Shown: positions 26,823 to 37,929 of the stretch, one piece after another
Numbering within the stretch: position 1 is the first letter of the stretch
Layout of the letters: every line of letters begins with the position of its first letter
Assembly: GCA_037043015.1 (NCBI GenBank)
Contig: CM073324.1
Location: 26,056,097 to 26,120,096, forward strand
Direction of reading: 5' to 3'
DNA: 64,000 nt
Origin: Bryum argenteum
Lineage: Eukaryota > Streptophyta > Bryopsida > Bryales > Bryaceae
The notes under the pieces: model-generated
Databases searched by the model: none
Seen by the model: the letters and a program-made list of their open reading frames with translations, nothing else
What the model was told of the DNA's origin: nothing
Position numbers and translations under genes: made by a program

Positions 26823-27090
26823 GTAACCCCTAAAGATCCAAGAAAGCGGAAATCGCTTTTGGGAATTTCCGCAGGGAGGAAATTCAGCAAACTTTGACCA
26901 TTATAATCTCAAAATTGGAGAAAAATTAACGGTTCAAATTTGACATTCGAGAAAAGGGTCAAGTTACCTTCAAGATCCTACGGTTGGATCTTCTAATCAA
27001 TGCTTAGATTGAGTTTCTTTGCACCTGAAGCAGAATAAGGTTCTCTTTGATAATTTAAACAATTTTGTATCAAGGACCTTCAGGGGTTAA
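26823..27090 (+). mobile_element. TTAA-ended MITE, family A, 268 bp
   Basis: It runs from GTAACCCCTAAAGATCC to GGACCTTCAGGGGTTAA and aligns along its length with copies at 39532-39799 and 51464-51731, which have the same length. Shared internal marks are GACCATTATAATCTCAAAA and TCCTACGGTTGGATCTTCT. One end carries GTAA instead of TTAA. It is non-coding. Confidence 0.85.
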
Positions 27091-28369
27091 AGGTCCTTGG
27101 GGTCTAAAACGAGCAGCTCAAAATTGAATCACAACATCTTTCTGGACTTGGGCATCATGAATAGTGCACTTTTAAAACTTGAGCATCATGAATAATGCAC
27201 TTTTGAAACTTGGGCATCATGAATGGACCAATCAATGATGAGCTTGCAACCTTCTACAAGTTTATGTACAACCCAACCTACCTACGACAATCCTTTCAAA
27301 GCACAAAATCAGTCATACAAATTGTAATTTGAATCGTAAAAATTTCACTTTTTGAATGCATCAGAAGAAGGTGACCAGTTTGACATCAAAATATAAGTGA
27401 AAAGTTGAATGCAATGAGAACTACTAGGCATATTTTGTCGGGAAGAAGCCCCTACGACTTGCTTGAGCGTTTAAGGATTGATTTGTCCACCCTCCCACAA
27501 AGATAGTATTTTTCTTGGAGCCTTTCACTAAGTCCACCACTCTAACTCTTGCCAAACGCCCAAAGAAGTTCATAGCTTGCAATTTAGAGAGTGAAGCATC
27601 ATGGGTGAGTTGTCTGTTTATGGTATTTCTATGTTATCCAAAGACTGGGGCCTGATTCGGTGCGGTACTGTGGTGGATCACCTCACCAGTCCCTGCCACC
27701 GGCTACCAGTACTATGTTACCCTTCCATTTCAAGCTCCTCCAGAAATCAAGGACACACCTGACACTCATTTTTATGCTATAAACTTCTCTTTTCTTGCCT
27801 TGGTGGCATCACTTTGCTTGTGACAACTGGTGCATTATCATTCCCCTGCCAAAAGTCTTCATATGAATAAAGAGAACAACAACAACAACTCATAATTGGT
27901 ACGCGGTTGTAAATAGCCATTTTCATCTAACACTTTTAGGATACGTTGGTAGTCTAGGAAGTGTTTGTTGGAATGGAGGACACTTTATAGGATTGTTTGA
28001 TTCAATGTGTAGAAGGACTTGAAGGACAATCGAAGTGTGCTTCAACAATCGAATTGTGAAATTTCATGTTTCAATATGCAACCTTGGAAGATCACTTCGT
28101 CGAATTCATTGTTGTCTACTTGCAATGTAAAGTGTTTAATCGAAATGAAATAGAGAGTGGAACATACGGGTGGGTTTATACTGGGGATAGGGCTATTGGA
28201 GGATGGAGGTTAGTTCATCCCATGTGGCATGCGCTTGGATCCATGGGGCCGTGAATAAAAAAGTGCCTTGAGTGCATTTATTGTCTTAACATGGCCCCCC
28301 AAAATGGTGCTTTGTTTTGCTTTGCTTATAGCCATGTTAGGTACTACTATATGCTCCACCCAAATATTG

Positions 28370-28612
28370 TGGGAGGTCCTTGGACCTTGTTGTATGGGTA
28401 CCTCAAAGCCCTTTGGGGGGATACTATGTCAAGTATCTTCAAGGCACTAGTAACTACGCTAGAAACTAGCGTAGTTATAGTGTCCACCCTCGAGAGGGGG
28501 AAGTAGTATTGTTCTAATTTCCCCTTGTCCGGTGGCCATTGGGATATTAGCATTACAAACGGACACTTCATTCACGCCGGCCCCTTAGAAAGGGACTGGA
28601 GTTTCTATCTAC
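28370..28612 (+). repeat. SINE-like repeat family B, long copy
   Basis: This copy has GGTACCTCAAAGCCCTTTGG, a perfect palindrome at 28451-28477 (12-bp stem, three-base loop), GGACACTTCATTCACGCC and a terminal hairpin near 28577-28600 followed by GAGTTTCT. It is close to the copy at 40.57-40.70 kb, which lacks half of the palindrome. Confidence 0.75.
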
Positions 28613-28874
28613 TACTATATGCTAATATAAAACTAAATTGGTGTAAGACAAGATTAAAATATTGTTGACCCTCACTTCTAGTGTAGACTTGAAATGGTCA
28701 GTCCCAACCTAATGATCGATGGGAGGGGTGGATTTCACAGCTACATATTTTAGGTGTGTGACTGTAAGTTCTAGTACTTAACAGGTTTGATGTACATATA
28801 CACATACAAGTACTAGTACTAGATCTTACAGTCACAAACCTAAAATATGTCAATTTGAAAATTTTCACCTTGCA

Positions 28875-29143
28875 TTAACCGCTAACTCTCCTTAAAACCT
28901 GAAACAAGATTTTGGAGGTTCCCGTAGGAGAAAAACTCAGCCAACTTTGACCATTATAATCTCACAAATGAGAAAGAATGAACGGTTCAAATTTGGTATG
29001 TGAGGAAAATGTTAAGTGAACTTTGAAATCTTACGGTTGAATATTCTAAATAAGGCTTAGATTGAGACTTTTTGAGCTTAATCTGAAGGGAGGTCAAGTT
29101 TTATGACTTAGACCGTTTTGCAACAAGGAGAGTTTGGGGTTAA
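28875..29143 (+). mobile_element. TTAA-ended MITE, diverged family A copy, 269 bp
   Basis: The body aligns with the family A MITE (GACCATTATAATCTCA and TTACGGTTGAATATTCT are recognisable). The ends read TTAACCGCTAACTCTCC and GGAGAGTTTGGGGTTAA. They differ from the main family but still match each other at 15 of 17 positions, which suggests a separate subfamily. Confidence 0.75.
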
Positions 29144-30011
29144 AAGAGGATAGTTTGAAACTTGTTAGCAATTTGGAGCTAGTGGACTCTAGGGGTTAAT
29201 TCGTACATCTAGTAACGTATTTTTGCAGTGGAGATGTGACCTTGTATAAATGAACTGCCCAAATTGTAATGAATTTTTAAGATTCTTAACTGCAACTGTT
29301 ATGGAAATGTCTATTGTTAGTACTACTGTATTCTTCCAGCAAGAGTACTGAATTGTCCATCCAATTGATCTTCAAATTGATCCATGATCATACACAACAT
29401 GTGTTTGATTGTAGGTTACACTTAATATTCCATGATTTCCTCACGCCATCACTCGTACAACAGTACTACTTGAGTAGTCGATTAACTTAGGGACGCTTTA
29501 CATGGGGAGTCTTTGTTTTCGAACCAATTCGTTCACATCTTGAGCCCAATTGGCTCCATGGGCCACTTGAAGAACACATTAAACATTTGGTAAAGTGGGG
29601 GCCAATTCTCCCATGTGGAAATCCCTTGGGTCCAATTTCTAGAAGGAAAAACAAGGCCATGGGGCCGATTCGTATTATTATCTACATTCCATGTTTTTGA
29701 TTTGGTCACATTAAAATATTTTAGTGAAATAATGAATTTGTATTGAAATCAAGCAAGAGCCTCTTGGTCATGGATTGGCCATCTAATCTTGTATCTCCCA
29801 ACTTTTGGAGTGCGGGATGTGTCATAACTTGTCCCCAACCCACTGTAATATAATTTCAGAAAATTGGCCTTGACTCTCCATGTAAAGCCCCTTGACCCAA
29901 TTTCAAGATTAGACCAGTAACAAGAGAAGATTCTGCTAGACAGTGCCCCAGTCGATGGCTTGGCCTCTCGTGTAAAGTGGCCCTTAGTGCTGCCCTTATG
30001 GTAGTTGTATG
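29144..30011. other. Intergenic DNA, no gene seen
   Basis: No coding or repeat signal was recognised between the diverged MITE and the copia element. Confidence 0.4.
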
Positions 30012-30016
30012 TTATC

Positions 30017-30327
30017 TGTTAGAGATTAGGTTGCTCGTAGTTTATAAGAGCAACTAATAGGTTTTAGAGTATGTTAGAGTAAGTAATAGAGGCTAGGTCT
30101 TAGTCCTCTAGGGTGTTTGAAGAGGGCTGGTCCTAAAAGCCTTAGAGAGACAAGAGAGGACTTAGCCTCTCGGTTATCCCATATTGTTTGTAGCACCATG
30201 TGCCTACCTATGGATACATAAGCAAGGGCTTCGAATGAGTATGTATCTCATTCAAGCATTCATTGCTCTACCTTGTGTGTAAGCTTTGATGTTTGTATTC
30301 TCTCTCACCCTCTATTGAACTTCAATA
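30017..30327 (+). repeat. 5' LTR of the copia element
   Basis: It starts TGTTAGAGATTAGG and ends CTTCAATA. The boundary set by the target duplication gives TG...TA ends rather than the usual TG...CA. A TATA-like TTTATAAGAG lies near the start. Confidence 0.93.
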
Positions 30328-30341
30328 GGTTATGGGCCCAC
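30328..30341 (+). promoter_or_regulatory. Primer-binding site matching the anticodon region of initiator tRNA-Met
   Basis: GGTTATGGGCCCAC directly abuts the LTR. It is complementary to GUGGGCCCAUAACC, which spans the CAU anticodon of plant initiator tRNA-Met, recalled from general knowledge. This matches the half-tRNA priming known for Drosophila copia. It does not match the tRNA 3' end (TGGTATCAGAGC) used by most plant copia elements. Confidence 0.8.
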
Positions 30342-30354
30342 TACTCTTGTGGTG

Positions 30355-31437
30355 AGGTTGAGTTTGAATACATTTGGAGGCTTGGAGAGGTCAAGGAGGT
30401 GTTGCACACACTTAGAGGGCTGATTTGCACTTCTTGGAGCTTTGGAGGTGTTTGCAACCATTTGGAGGTGTTTGGAGGTGATTTGAGGCATTTGGAGGCA
30501 ATTGGAGCATTTTGGAGGTGTTTGGAGGTCTCTTGAAGGCATTGGAGGATTGTGAGCTTCCCTTGTCTTGGTTAGAGTGTTTCTAACACAAGAAGGTGCT
30601 GATTTGCATTGATGGCTATCAAATCCTTTTGTTGAGAGTGGTTTTGAGCTTAGGAGTGTTCTTTGTGATCTACTTGAGTGCACTTGCGGAATTGAGGGCT
30701 GAATCTAGCTTTTAGGGTGCATGTGTGCACACAAGGGGCTGATTTGAGCATTTGTGGTGCATGTGTGCACACAAGGGGCTGATTTGAGCATTTGTGGTGC
30801 AAGAGAGGTGTCTTGAGGCTCCTAAGTTGAGATTTGAGTGATTTGAGGTTCATGAAGCTTATTTGACATTGATTGAGGGCTGATCTAGTGTAGGGATTGC
30901 ACAAGTGCTCATTTGAAAGCATTGTGGCTTGATTTGAGTGCTTAGAGGTGCAAATTGACCTTGTGTGTGTAGTAGACATCTATATCTAGTATTTGGAGGT
31001 CAAATAGCTTGAGTTTGATCCAATTTGAGTGGGAGCGAGTGGATCTTGCTTGTTTGAGTGTAAGAGCAAGTGGATCTTGCTTCTTTGAGTAATTTGTTGA
31101 TCTAGAAGCTTCTTTGACATAGATTGAGGGCTGATCTAGTGTAGGGAGTGCACAAGTGCTCATTTGGAGGCATTGAGGGCTGATTTGAGTGCTTTGAGGT
31201 GCATATACACCTTGTGGGTGTGGGGGAAGCCTAGATCTAGCATTTGGAGGTCAAAGAGCTTGAGTGTGATCTGATTTAAGTGGGAGCAAGTGGATCTTGC
31301 TTTTTTGAGTGTTGGAGTGGCTTATTGTGCATTGTTGTGTGCACAAGTGTGTTTGCACACTCCTAAGGGGCTGATTTGAGTGTTTAGGTGGTAGATTTGG
31401 GTTGTTGGTGTTGTAAGGGCAGCGCTTGTGTTTAGCC
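30355..31437 (+). repeat. Repetitive non-coding leader of the copia element
   Basis: The 1.1-kb leader between primer site and gag consists of degenerate repeats around GGGCTGATTTGAG and TTTGGAGG. It includes a 40-bp tandem duplication (units at 30721 and 30761) and a larger duplication of about 251 bp (30871 and 31122). Such a long repetitive leader is unusual for copia elements and may hold packaging signals. That role is inference. Confidence 0.8.
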
Positions 31438-33427
31438 ATGGCTTCTTTTGAGGTTGAGAGTGTAAGGGTGCTTGAAAAGTTCAATGGCAACAACTTCCAC
31501 CTTTGGAAGTTTAAGATGAACTTGGCGCTCTCCGGGATGGACTTGTGGGAGATTGTTGAAGCCACGGAGGAGGCACCACCATCTCATGCAAGTGACAAGG
31601 ACAAGAAGGAGTACCAAAGGAGGGTGAGGAAGGCCATGTCCACGATTGGGCTCAATTTGGTGGATGCCCAACTTGCTCACATCAAGAGTTGCAAAGGACC
31701 AGTGAAGCATGGAGGGTACTTTGCAACATCCATGAGACAAGAAGCTTGGCCAACATCCTCTTCTTGAGGCGCAAGTTCTTCACAATCAAGATGGAGGAAG
31801 GGGTGACTTGTTGGAGCACATCAACAACATCAAGGCACTTGCGGATCAACTTGCTTGCTTGGATGTGCCCATGAAGGAGGAGGATATTGTTATGACCTTG
31901 CTCGATAGTCTCCCATCTTCATTTGAGCAGACTGATAACGGCTTTAGAGACCTTGACCCTTCTTGACCTTAAGATGGAGTTTGTGGTGTCAAGGTTGATA
32001 CATGAAGTGTCCAAGAGGAAGGAGAGGGGTGCTCAAAGTGGTGAAGAAGCGTTGGTGGCGGCTCAAAACAAAGGGAGGATGAAAATGGGCCAAGGTTGTC
32101 TTCAATTGTGGCAAACCGGGCCACATTGCAAGTATTGCTTCCAAGACAAGAAGGAGAAAGAGAGTGCCAATGTTGCAAGAAACAAAGACAATGAGGAGGA
32201 GTATCGTTTTTGTAAGCGCCCGTTGTTGCAAAGAAAGAGGAGATGTGGGAAGAGCATGCCTTTGCAAATGGAGATGGAGATGACAACACCATTGACAAGT
32301 GGATCATGGATTCGGGAGCCACCAAGCACATGTCACCTCATAGGGCAAAGATTTCAAACATATGAGGTAATATCACCACCACGAAATGTGCACTTGGGGA
32401 GATGGTAGTATTGTGCATGCGGTCGGAGTTGGCACTATTGTTGAGGAGGTGAAGGTGATGGGAGTAAAGACAAAATCAACATAAAGGAGGTTCTCCACAT
32501 CCCAAAGTTAAAGAGAAATTTGTTATCCATAGCAAAGCTTGCTTTCTTAATGGCTTAAAGGTGGAGTTTGATGATGATGCATGCATTGTGAGAATGCAAA
32601 TAGGAAGGTGATTGCTAGATTGCCAAGAGAAGGGAGTTTGTATCAAATGCCCTTCTCTATGTATGATATGGCCAATGTGGCACACCAAATGCCACAATCA
32701 GTAGCCTTTGGAGCTAAGCCATAGGCGCCTTGGGCATTTGAATGTGAAGAATTTGAAGGTCCTTCAAAGGATGGTAAATGGCATGCAAATCAAGAATAGT
32801 ACATCAAATTCAGCGGCTCGTGATGTGGTGATTGCGGAGGAGGCCACTTGTCGAGATGCGAATGTGGAGATGCATCCAAGTGGGAGTTTGGAGCCACTAT
32901 GGTGATTGGGGTGGATGCAACTCCAATTTCAGGCGTGCGTTGTCAAGAGAGGCTCAAGTTGGAGAAAAGCCTAAAGGAGTGCAAGAGCCGAAAGAGACAG
33001 AAGGGAGGATGTGGAGGTTGAATCACATGAGGAAGATTGAAGAGGCGGCGTCATACAAGGCCCATGGTATCCAATAAGGGAGAGGTGGTCACTTGGTGAG
33101 TGGTGGTTAAACCATATTCTTCCACCATCTATTGAGGTTGAACGTGCAAATCTTATTTGTTTTTGATGATACTTTGAGTTTGGGTGATGCTTTGCAAAGT
33201 GTGCATGCAAGCAAGTGGGAGTTGACCAAACAAGACAAATAGACATCTAGTATGGCCAATGGCACATGGGAATTGGCTTTGTTGCCAAATGCAAGCAGGA
33301 AAGTTAGAAGATGGAGAGGAGAGCTTGAGGTATTAGCAAATGGAGGACATAGTGGGAAATATGTGGACCAAGGCGTTTGTCAAGGTGAGGCACAAGGAGA
33401 TGGGATTGCGAGGAGAATACTACTCGC
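31438..33427 (+). pseudogene. Decayed copia gag-pol with internal deletions
   Basis: The gag starts MASFEVESVRVLEKFNGNNF and keeps a UBN2-type gag segment, but a frame change follows near 31690-31750. Further on are a damaged zinc knuckle (FNCGKPGHIAS, about 32100), the aspartic protease motif DSGATKHMS (from about 32309), KRNLLSIAKL and the pre-integrase motif HRRLGHLNVKNLKVLQ (about 32715). The reverse transcriptase survives only as its first residues (HASKWEL...MANGTWELALLP, about 33200-33290). A short C-terminal remnant leads into the polypurine tract. Several stops and frameshifts rule out function. Confidence 0.9.
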
Positions 33428-33437
33428 AAAGTGGGAG
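33428..33437 (+). promoter_or_regulatory. Polypurine tract of the copia element
   Basis: AAAGTGGGAG lies directly before the 3' LTR and would prime plus-strand synthesis. It closely resembles plant copia polypurine tracts. Confidence 0.8.
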
Positions 33438-33748
33438 TGTTAGAGATTAGGTTGCTCGTAGTTTATAAGAGCAACTAATAGGTTTTAGAGTATGTTAGAG
33501 TAAGTAATAGAGGCTAGGTCTTAGTCCTCTAGGGTGTTTGAAGAGGGCTGGTCCTAAAAGCCTTAGAGAGACAAGAGAGGACTTAGCCTCTCGGTTATCC
33601 CATATTGTTTGTAGCACCATGTGCCTACCTATGGATACATAAGCAAGGGCTTCGAATGAGTATGTATCTCATTCAAGCATTCATTGCTCTACCTTGTGTG
33701 TAAGCTTTGATGTTTGTATTCTCTCTCATCCTCTATTGAGCTTCAATA
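33438..33748 (+). repeat. 3' LTR of the copia element
   Basis: It is identical to the 5' LTR except for two transitions near its end (CACCC to CATCC and GAAC to GAGC). It is followed by TTATC, the second copy of the target duplication. Confidence 0.94.
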
Positions 33749-33753
33749 TTATC

Positions 33754-34716
33754 AACTCCCAATCTATGAGGCTTCATGACTCAAATATGGTCCTCATGAC
33801 CTGTAATAGGTCTACTATTAATTTGGACAGTTGCGATCTAATTGGCTTACCTTCATTTTCACCTATGTCACCTATTTGCGAATGTGTTTAATCGCTGAAA
33901 ACAGGTTCACTTGGTATGTGTAGGAATCCTAAGAGTGCCACAACACCATATATTATTCACAAATGGACATTTCTATCAACACAACCATTAAATAAGTCCA
34001 TATCCTTTAAAATTTAAATAGTATGATCAACACTTTATTTCCTACGCCTCTTACTAATATGACTTCGAAGAGACCTTGAAAAACATGGCTTCTCCATCAA
34101 CAAGTATAACCCATGACATGAGATTTGTACTAAGAATCATTCTTCATCCACTTGGTGGGGACATGAGCAGTTAGCAATTAACACCTGCCCATATCAAAGT
34201 GGTTGAGATTCATCAACAACAAAGGCTATCACCACACCCACACACATCGGATGAGCGGAAAATGGATGAAATTTACGCGTGCCCCACCAAACCGGCTTTC
34301 GTTTTTGTTTGTTTTTTTTTTCATTCTATTTCGAGTTTTTCATGGATGGCCATGAGGGGACGGTGGTGATGTTTTAGAGGAAAGGGAAGGAATGATAGTC
34401 AAGTGGTGGCCGTGTGTTGTGTTCCACTTGTTTTCAACCGAACCCTGCCTTGATACTTTATATTTGTGAATCTTCTGATGATGTCTAGACCTACCGTCCA
34501 TGCATTTTGGTTTGGTTCAACCCATTTAGCTTGGTCGACCTGCCAAGGCTAAACACCACCCCCATGCTTGTACAATGCATGCCTATGAATCATGGGCTTT
34601 ACAATGGAGTTTGTTAAATATCGAGGGTGGCTTTCTTTATGTGTACTTATAGGATCCAACCACAATTCATGATTTCATATGCATGTGGAGAACCTCCCTA
34701 ACTTACAATAGTCGAG
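33754..34716. other. Intergenic DNA, no gene seen
   Basis: A T-rich run lies near 34309. No coding sequence or familiar repeat was recognised. Confidence 0.4.
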
Positions 34717-34981
34717 TTGTTAATTAGTGTTACGTAGAGATTAGTGTAACTTTTGTTAAAGAACACTATTTTTCACCTCTGTTAAGATTAGTGTTCAGTT
34801 TGGGCATGTCCCATTGTTTTTTCTTTAAGTCACCAATTGCACCACTTCCAAGATATTCTTCTCTTGCAAGCAAGTGTGCATGCTCTTACATTTAGTGTTA
34901 TGGCTTGACGATTAGTGTTGTAACATTATGGTGACATTTAGTGTTACCGTTTCAATTAACATCTGTAACACTAATTAACAA
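34717..34981. mobile_element. 265-bp MITE with perfect 17-bp terminal inverted repeats
   Basis: TTGTTAATTAGTGTTAC at 34717-34733 and GTAACACTAATTAACAA at 34965-34981 are exact reverse complements. The interior contains repeated TTAGTGTT words and no coding sequence. A related partial copy lies at about 43080-43240. No target duplication is evident. Confidence 0.8.
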
Positions 34982-35650
34982 ATATTGTGTAATAAAAAGT
35001 GGCTTAAGAAAACCAAGCACTAGACCAATGAGTACACCATATACACCCAAGGTGAGTGTAAAACGCTTAATTTGCATTAATCAAGTGTACTCGCTGGTGT
35101 ATTGCATGGTGTTCTTGAGCCAGTTTTCTACTACAGTAGTGAGTTTAAAGAGGGTAGGTTGAACCTCCAAAGTCACGCACCCTCAAAGGTGCCAAACATC
35201 CTCAAAATTGCCTTCCATTCTTTCACTGTAAGGTAAGAATTTTTTCTTAATGACATGTTTTGAAGTATTTGACCATGAGATCTATTACCTTGCTAAATCT
35301 TTTAAGATGTATACAAGTGTGCCAAATCTTTTAACCCTAGATGTCCTTAATAATCTGAAATAAATTTATTAAAATTTGGCCACCTTATCAAATTTGATTT
35401 TTTTGCTTTCCACGTTTTTGTAAGTGCAGGGAATATGAAACATCATAGATTCGAGGTCGAAGGTAGTTTTGCGCAAATTTCAACCAGCATTGATCATCTT
35501 TGAACTTTGAGAGTCAATAATTCTTAACCCGTAAATGTGTAGTGTTGTGTTTAGCTAGAAAACACAATTCAAAAAAAAATAAAAATGAAGGTAAGCTAAT
35601 CTAATCTGCGTGCAAACTTGCAATGGGCTTATTGTAAACCATATGAACTA
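34982..35650. other. Intergenic DNA, no gene seen
   Basis: A TTTTAACCCTAGATGTCC phrase near 35331 resembles the TTAACCCCTAAA end of the TTAA families and could be a decayed border. Otherwise nothing was recognised. Confidence 0.35.
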
Positions 35651-36330
35651 GACTTTGAGTCATAAGACCGTACAAATTGAGAGATCATAACGTACTAGTA
35701 CTAAAAACGAAATACGAAATTTCACCATTTTGACTTTGGAGTGGAATATTACAATTGGAATAACAATATTACCAACTAGAAATTTGTTCACAAACATATC
35801 AAAATTTCCCTTGTACCAAAAAGATTTATTGGAAAAATTTATTGTCTCAAAGAATAGCCTTGCAATGGTGAAAATTGCCAAAAAGTTTACAAAAGGAAAA
35901 TACTTCAAAACTAGATCTCTTGCATGTCTTGCCTTCAAAACACCTTTGATTAGATAATGGAACCCTAAACCCAAAAAGCAAACTTCATTTGGAATTGATC
36001 CCAAAAGAAGAAGACGAAAACCAATGAAGACGAAATCCAATGGTAAATGAAGGAGATATAGCTTCTCAAAAATCATCCATTTTTTACTTTTTTCATTGTA
36101 AAAACATCATTGCAAATCTAATCCCAAAAGTAACTAGATCAAAAGACTTCAAACTAGAAGTTATTGGAAACATCTCAAGATCAAACTTGTGCAAAAAATA
36201 ATTTATGAAAGTCAATAGCTTGATTTAGAATCAGGGATTCAAATATTGAAACATGCCACATGTTGCAAAAAGCAAAAACTAATGAAACCATGAATTCATT
36301 TCCAAAATTCATGCCATAAATTTATAGCAT
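35651..36330. repeat. Family E long-inverted-repeat element, internal fragment
   Basis: It matches 17.57-17.72 kb in inverse orientation and 53.4-53.6 kb in the same orientation (CATTGTAAAAACATCATTGC). It is non-coding; the frames at 35660-36076 on either strand are AT artefacts. Confidence 0.5.
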
Positions 36331-36387
36331 ATTGATTTTGGATAAGGCTTTCCCAACAAGTAAGTAGACTTCAAGAAGAAGAAGAAC

Positions 36388-36720
36388 TCCAATCCTATTT
36401 GAGGTTGGCGTGAATAGAGTGCTCATTTGACCTATTCTTGAATACATGCTCCAAGGACATAACGCCAATGGCAAAACTACTATCTCCACTCAAAGTGGAC
36501 ACTATGGTAGTTCCTACCTAGCGACTAGTGCCTTAGAGATAGCCAAAGGTGGTATCTCCCCAAAGGGCTTTGAGGTATCCATACAATGAGGTCCAAGAAC
36601 CACTCACCGTAAAGGGGTGGACTATGGTGGTGAACACCTTGTTGACATGGACAATATGACCCCCAACCTCCTCATTTGGGGCCATAACCCCTAACCACCA
36701 AGCGAAGGCTTGTGGTGCGT
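36388..36720 (-). mobile_element. SINE-like repeat family B, longest copy with tRNA-like head
   Basis: On the minus strand the copy begins CACCACAAGCCTTCGCTTGG, followed by GGTGGTTAGGGG and GGGGGTCATATTGTCC, which resemble A and B boxes of a tRNA-derived promoter. It then contains TACCTCAAAGCCCTTTGGGG and ends with the hairpin CCAACCTC/GATTGG and a pyrimidine tail. Another head-like segment lies at 53.95-54.1 kb. SINE identity is inference. Confidence 0.45.
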
Positions 36721-36839
36721 AAGTAGACTCCATTTGGAAATTCAACCCAACAAATTTCGTCAAAAACGATGTTCGAATGAAATAAATACAAATCTTCAAA
36801 ATTCTGACTTGTCATCCTAAATGATCAAATTCAACATCT

Positions 36840-37929
36840 GGCGCGTTTAGGGGTTACAATATGAGAAATCCTCAAACATAAATTGATTTGTTGAAAATGT
36901 ACAAAAAAAAAACCTATAAAACTGGCAATATTTAAGTTTCGTAGTTCAAAATTTGGCTACGTACAAGCGTAACCAAATGCAAAACAACTACAATATAACT
37001 CTTGTCAACGATTGGAGTTAATCATTCAAAAACTCTAAACCAACCAAATAGATAAATTCATACATTCCCCTCACAAACTTGATCTTCATACTAATTGGTG
37101 AGCTAACCACTTTGAACGTATGGTGTATAGCATATCCACACTTGAAGATCATGTACACCCATGGTAGTGACCAAAATTGGGGAAAGAGGAATACAAGTGA
37201 CACATGGCATGACATGCGCATACTTGGGCCATTTCATTTTGCGGATGACTAGACCTCAAAGCATCCGAATGGAATACCACTGACTAGACTTCAAATGTCA
37301 GCACCATCAATTTGACGTGCTTAAGTAACCTGGAGTCATCAGAACGTCACTTTTGTAACAATCTCCGCTATGGGTCGGACTCCGGGGTCAATTCAATGTC
37401 CAAAGCCACATTTGTTTCAAGTTTCAACGCGCACAGACTCGTCCAAGAAGTCTAACGTCCCCGAATTCAAGCTTTGAAAATCATGTTCTATGATAAAAAA
37501 AAAGTGGAACCAATGTTGGTTGAAGTCAATGGTTTTACTTTGGATTCTTGCTATTCTTTCTTTACCACTCCTTGACCTCTTCATTTGAAAAACTACTTGG
37601 AGTAGTATGGCAAAAAGGTTATTTAGTGTAGCAATATAAATAATCTAGTATTCATCTTTAGAAGCTGAAAAATATTGATTTTTGAAGATCTAATGAGTAA
37701 GTTAAAGTAGGATGTTTGAAAAAAACAAAGAATTGTGTTTAGGGGCATTCAAGGAGGAGGTACATCATACTTCCAACTTGAGTTTGTGATGTATTCATGT
37801 TGTACATTTTAGAGTGTGTGGTTTGGGACACCTATTACCCTCAAGTTTATAATTCATAGTTGTTGATACATATATGATTCCAAATGGTACATAATTTTTT
37901 TCTACATAATTTTTTTTTGGTGTAGTTGT
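36840..37929. other. Intergenic DNA with a possible TTAA-family end
   Basis: GCGTTTAGGGGTTA near 36843-36856 matches the inverse of the shared TTAACCCCTAAACG end. I could not find its partner end. No gene is seen. Confidence 0.35.

Larger units (their letters stand above)
30017..33748 (+). mobile_element. Complete but coding-defective Ty1-copia retrotransposon
   Basis: Two 311-bp LTRs (30017-30327 and 33438-33748) differ at two positions I can find. They enclose 3.1 kb and are flanked by a perfect 5-bp target-site duplication TTATC (30012-30016 and 33749-33753). Internally there are a primer-binding site, a 1.1-kb repetitive leader and decayed gag, protease and pre-integrase remnants. The integrase core, most of the reverse transcriptase and RNase H are missing. 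Near-identical LTRs with a ruined coding region point to recent movement with proteins supplied by another element. Confidence 0.95.

Noticed and set aside
35660-36076. 138-residue minus-strand frame rich in Phe, Leu and Ile
   Set aside because: It lies in an AT-rich repeat whose other copies do not keep the frame open, so it is not a membrane protein gene.
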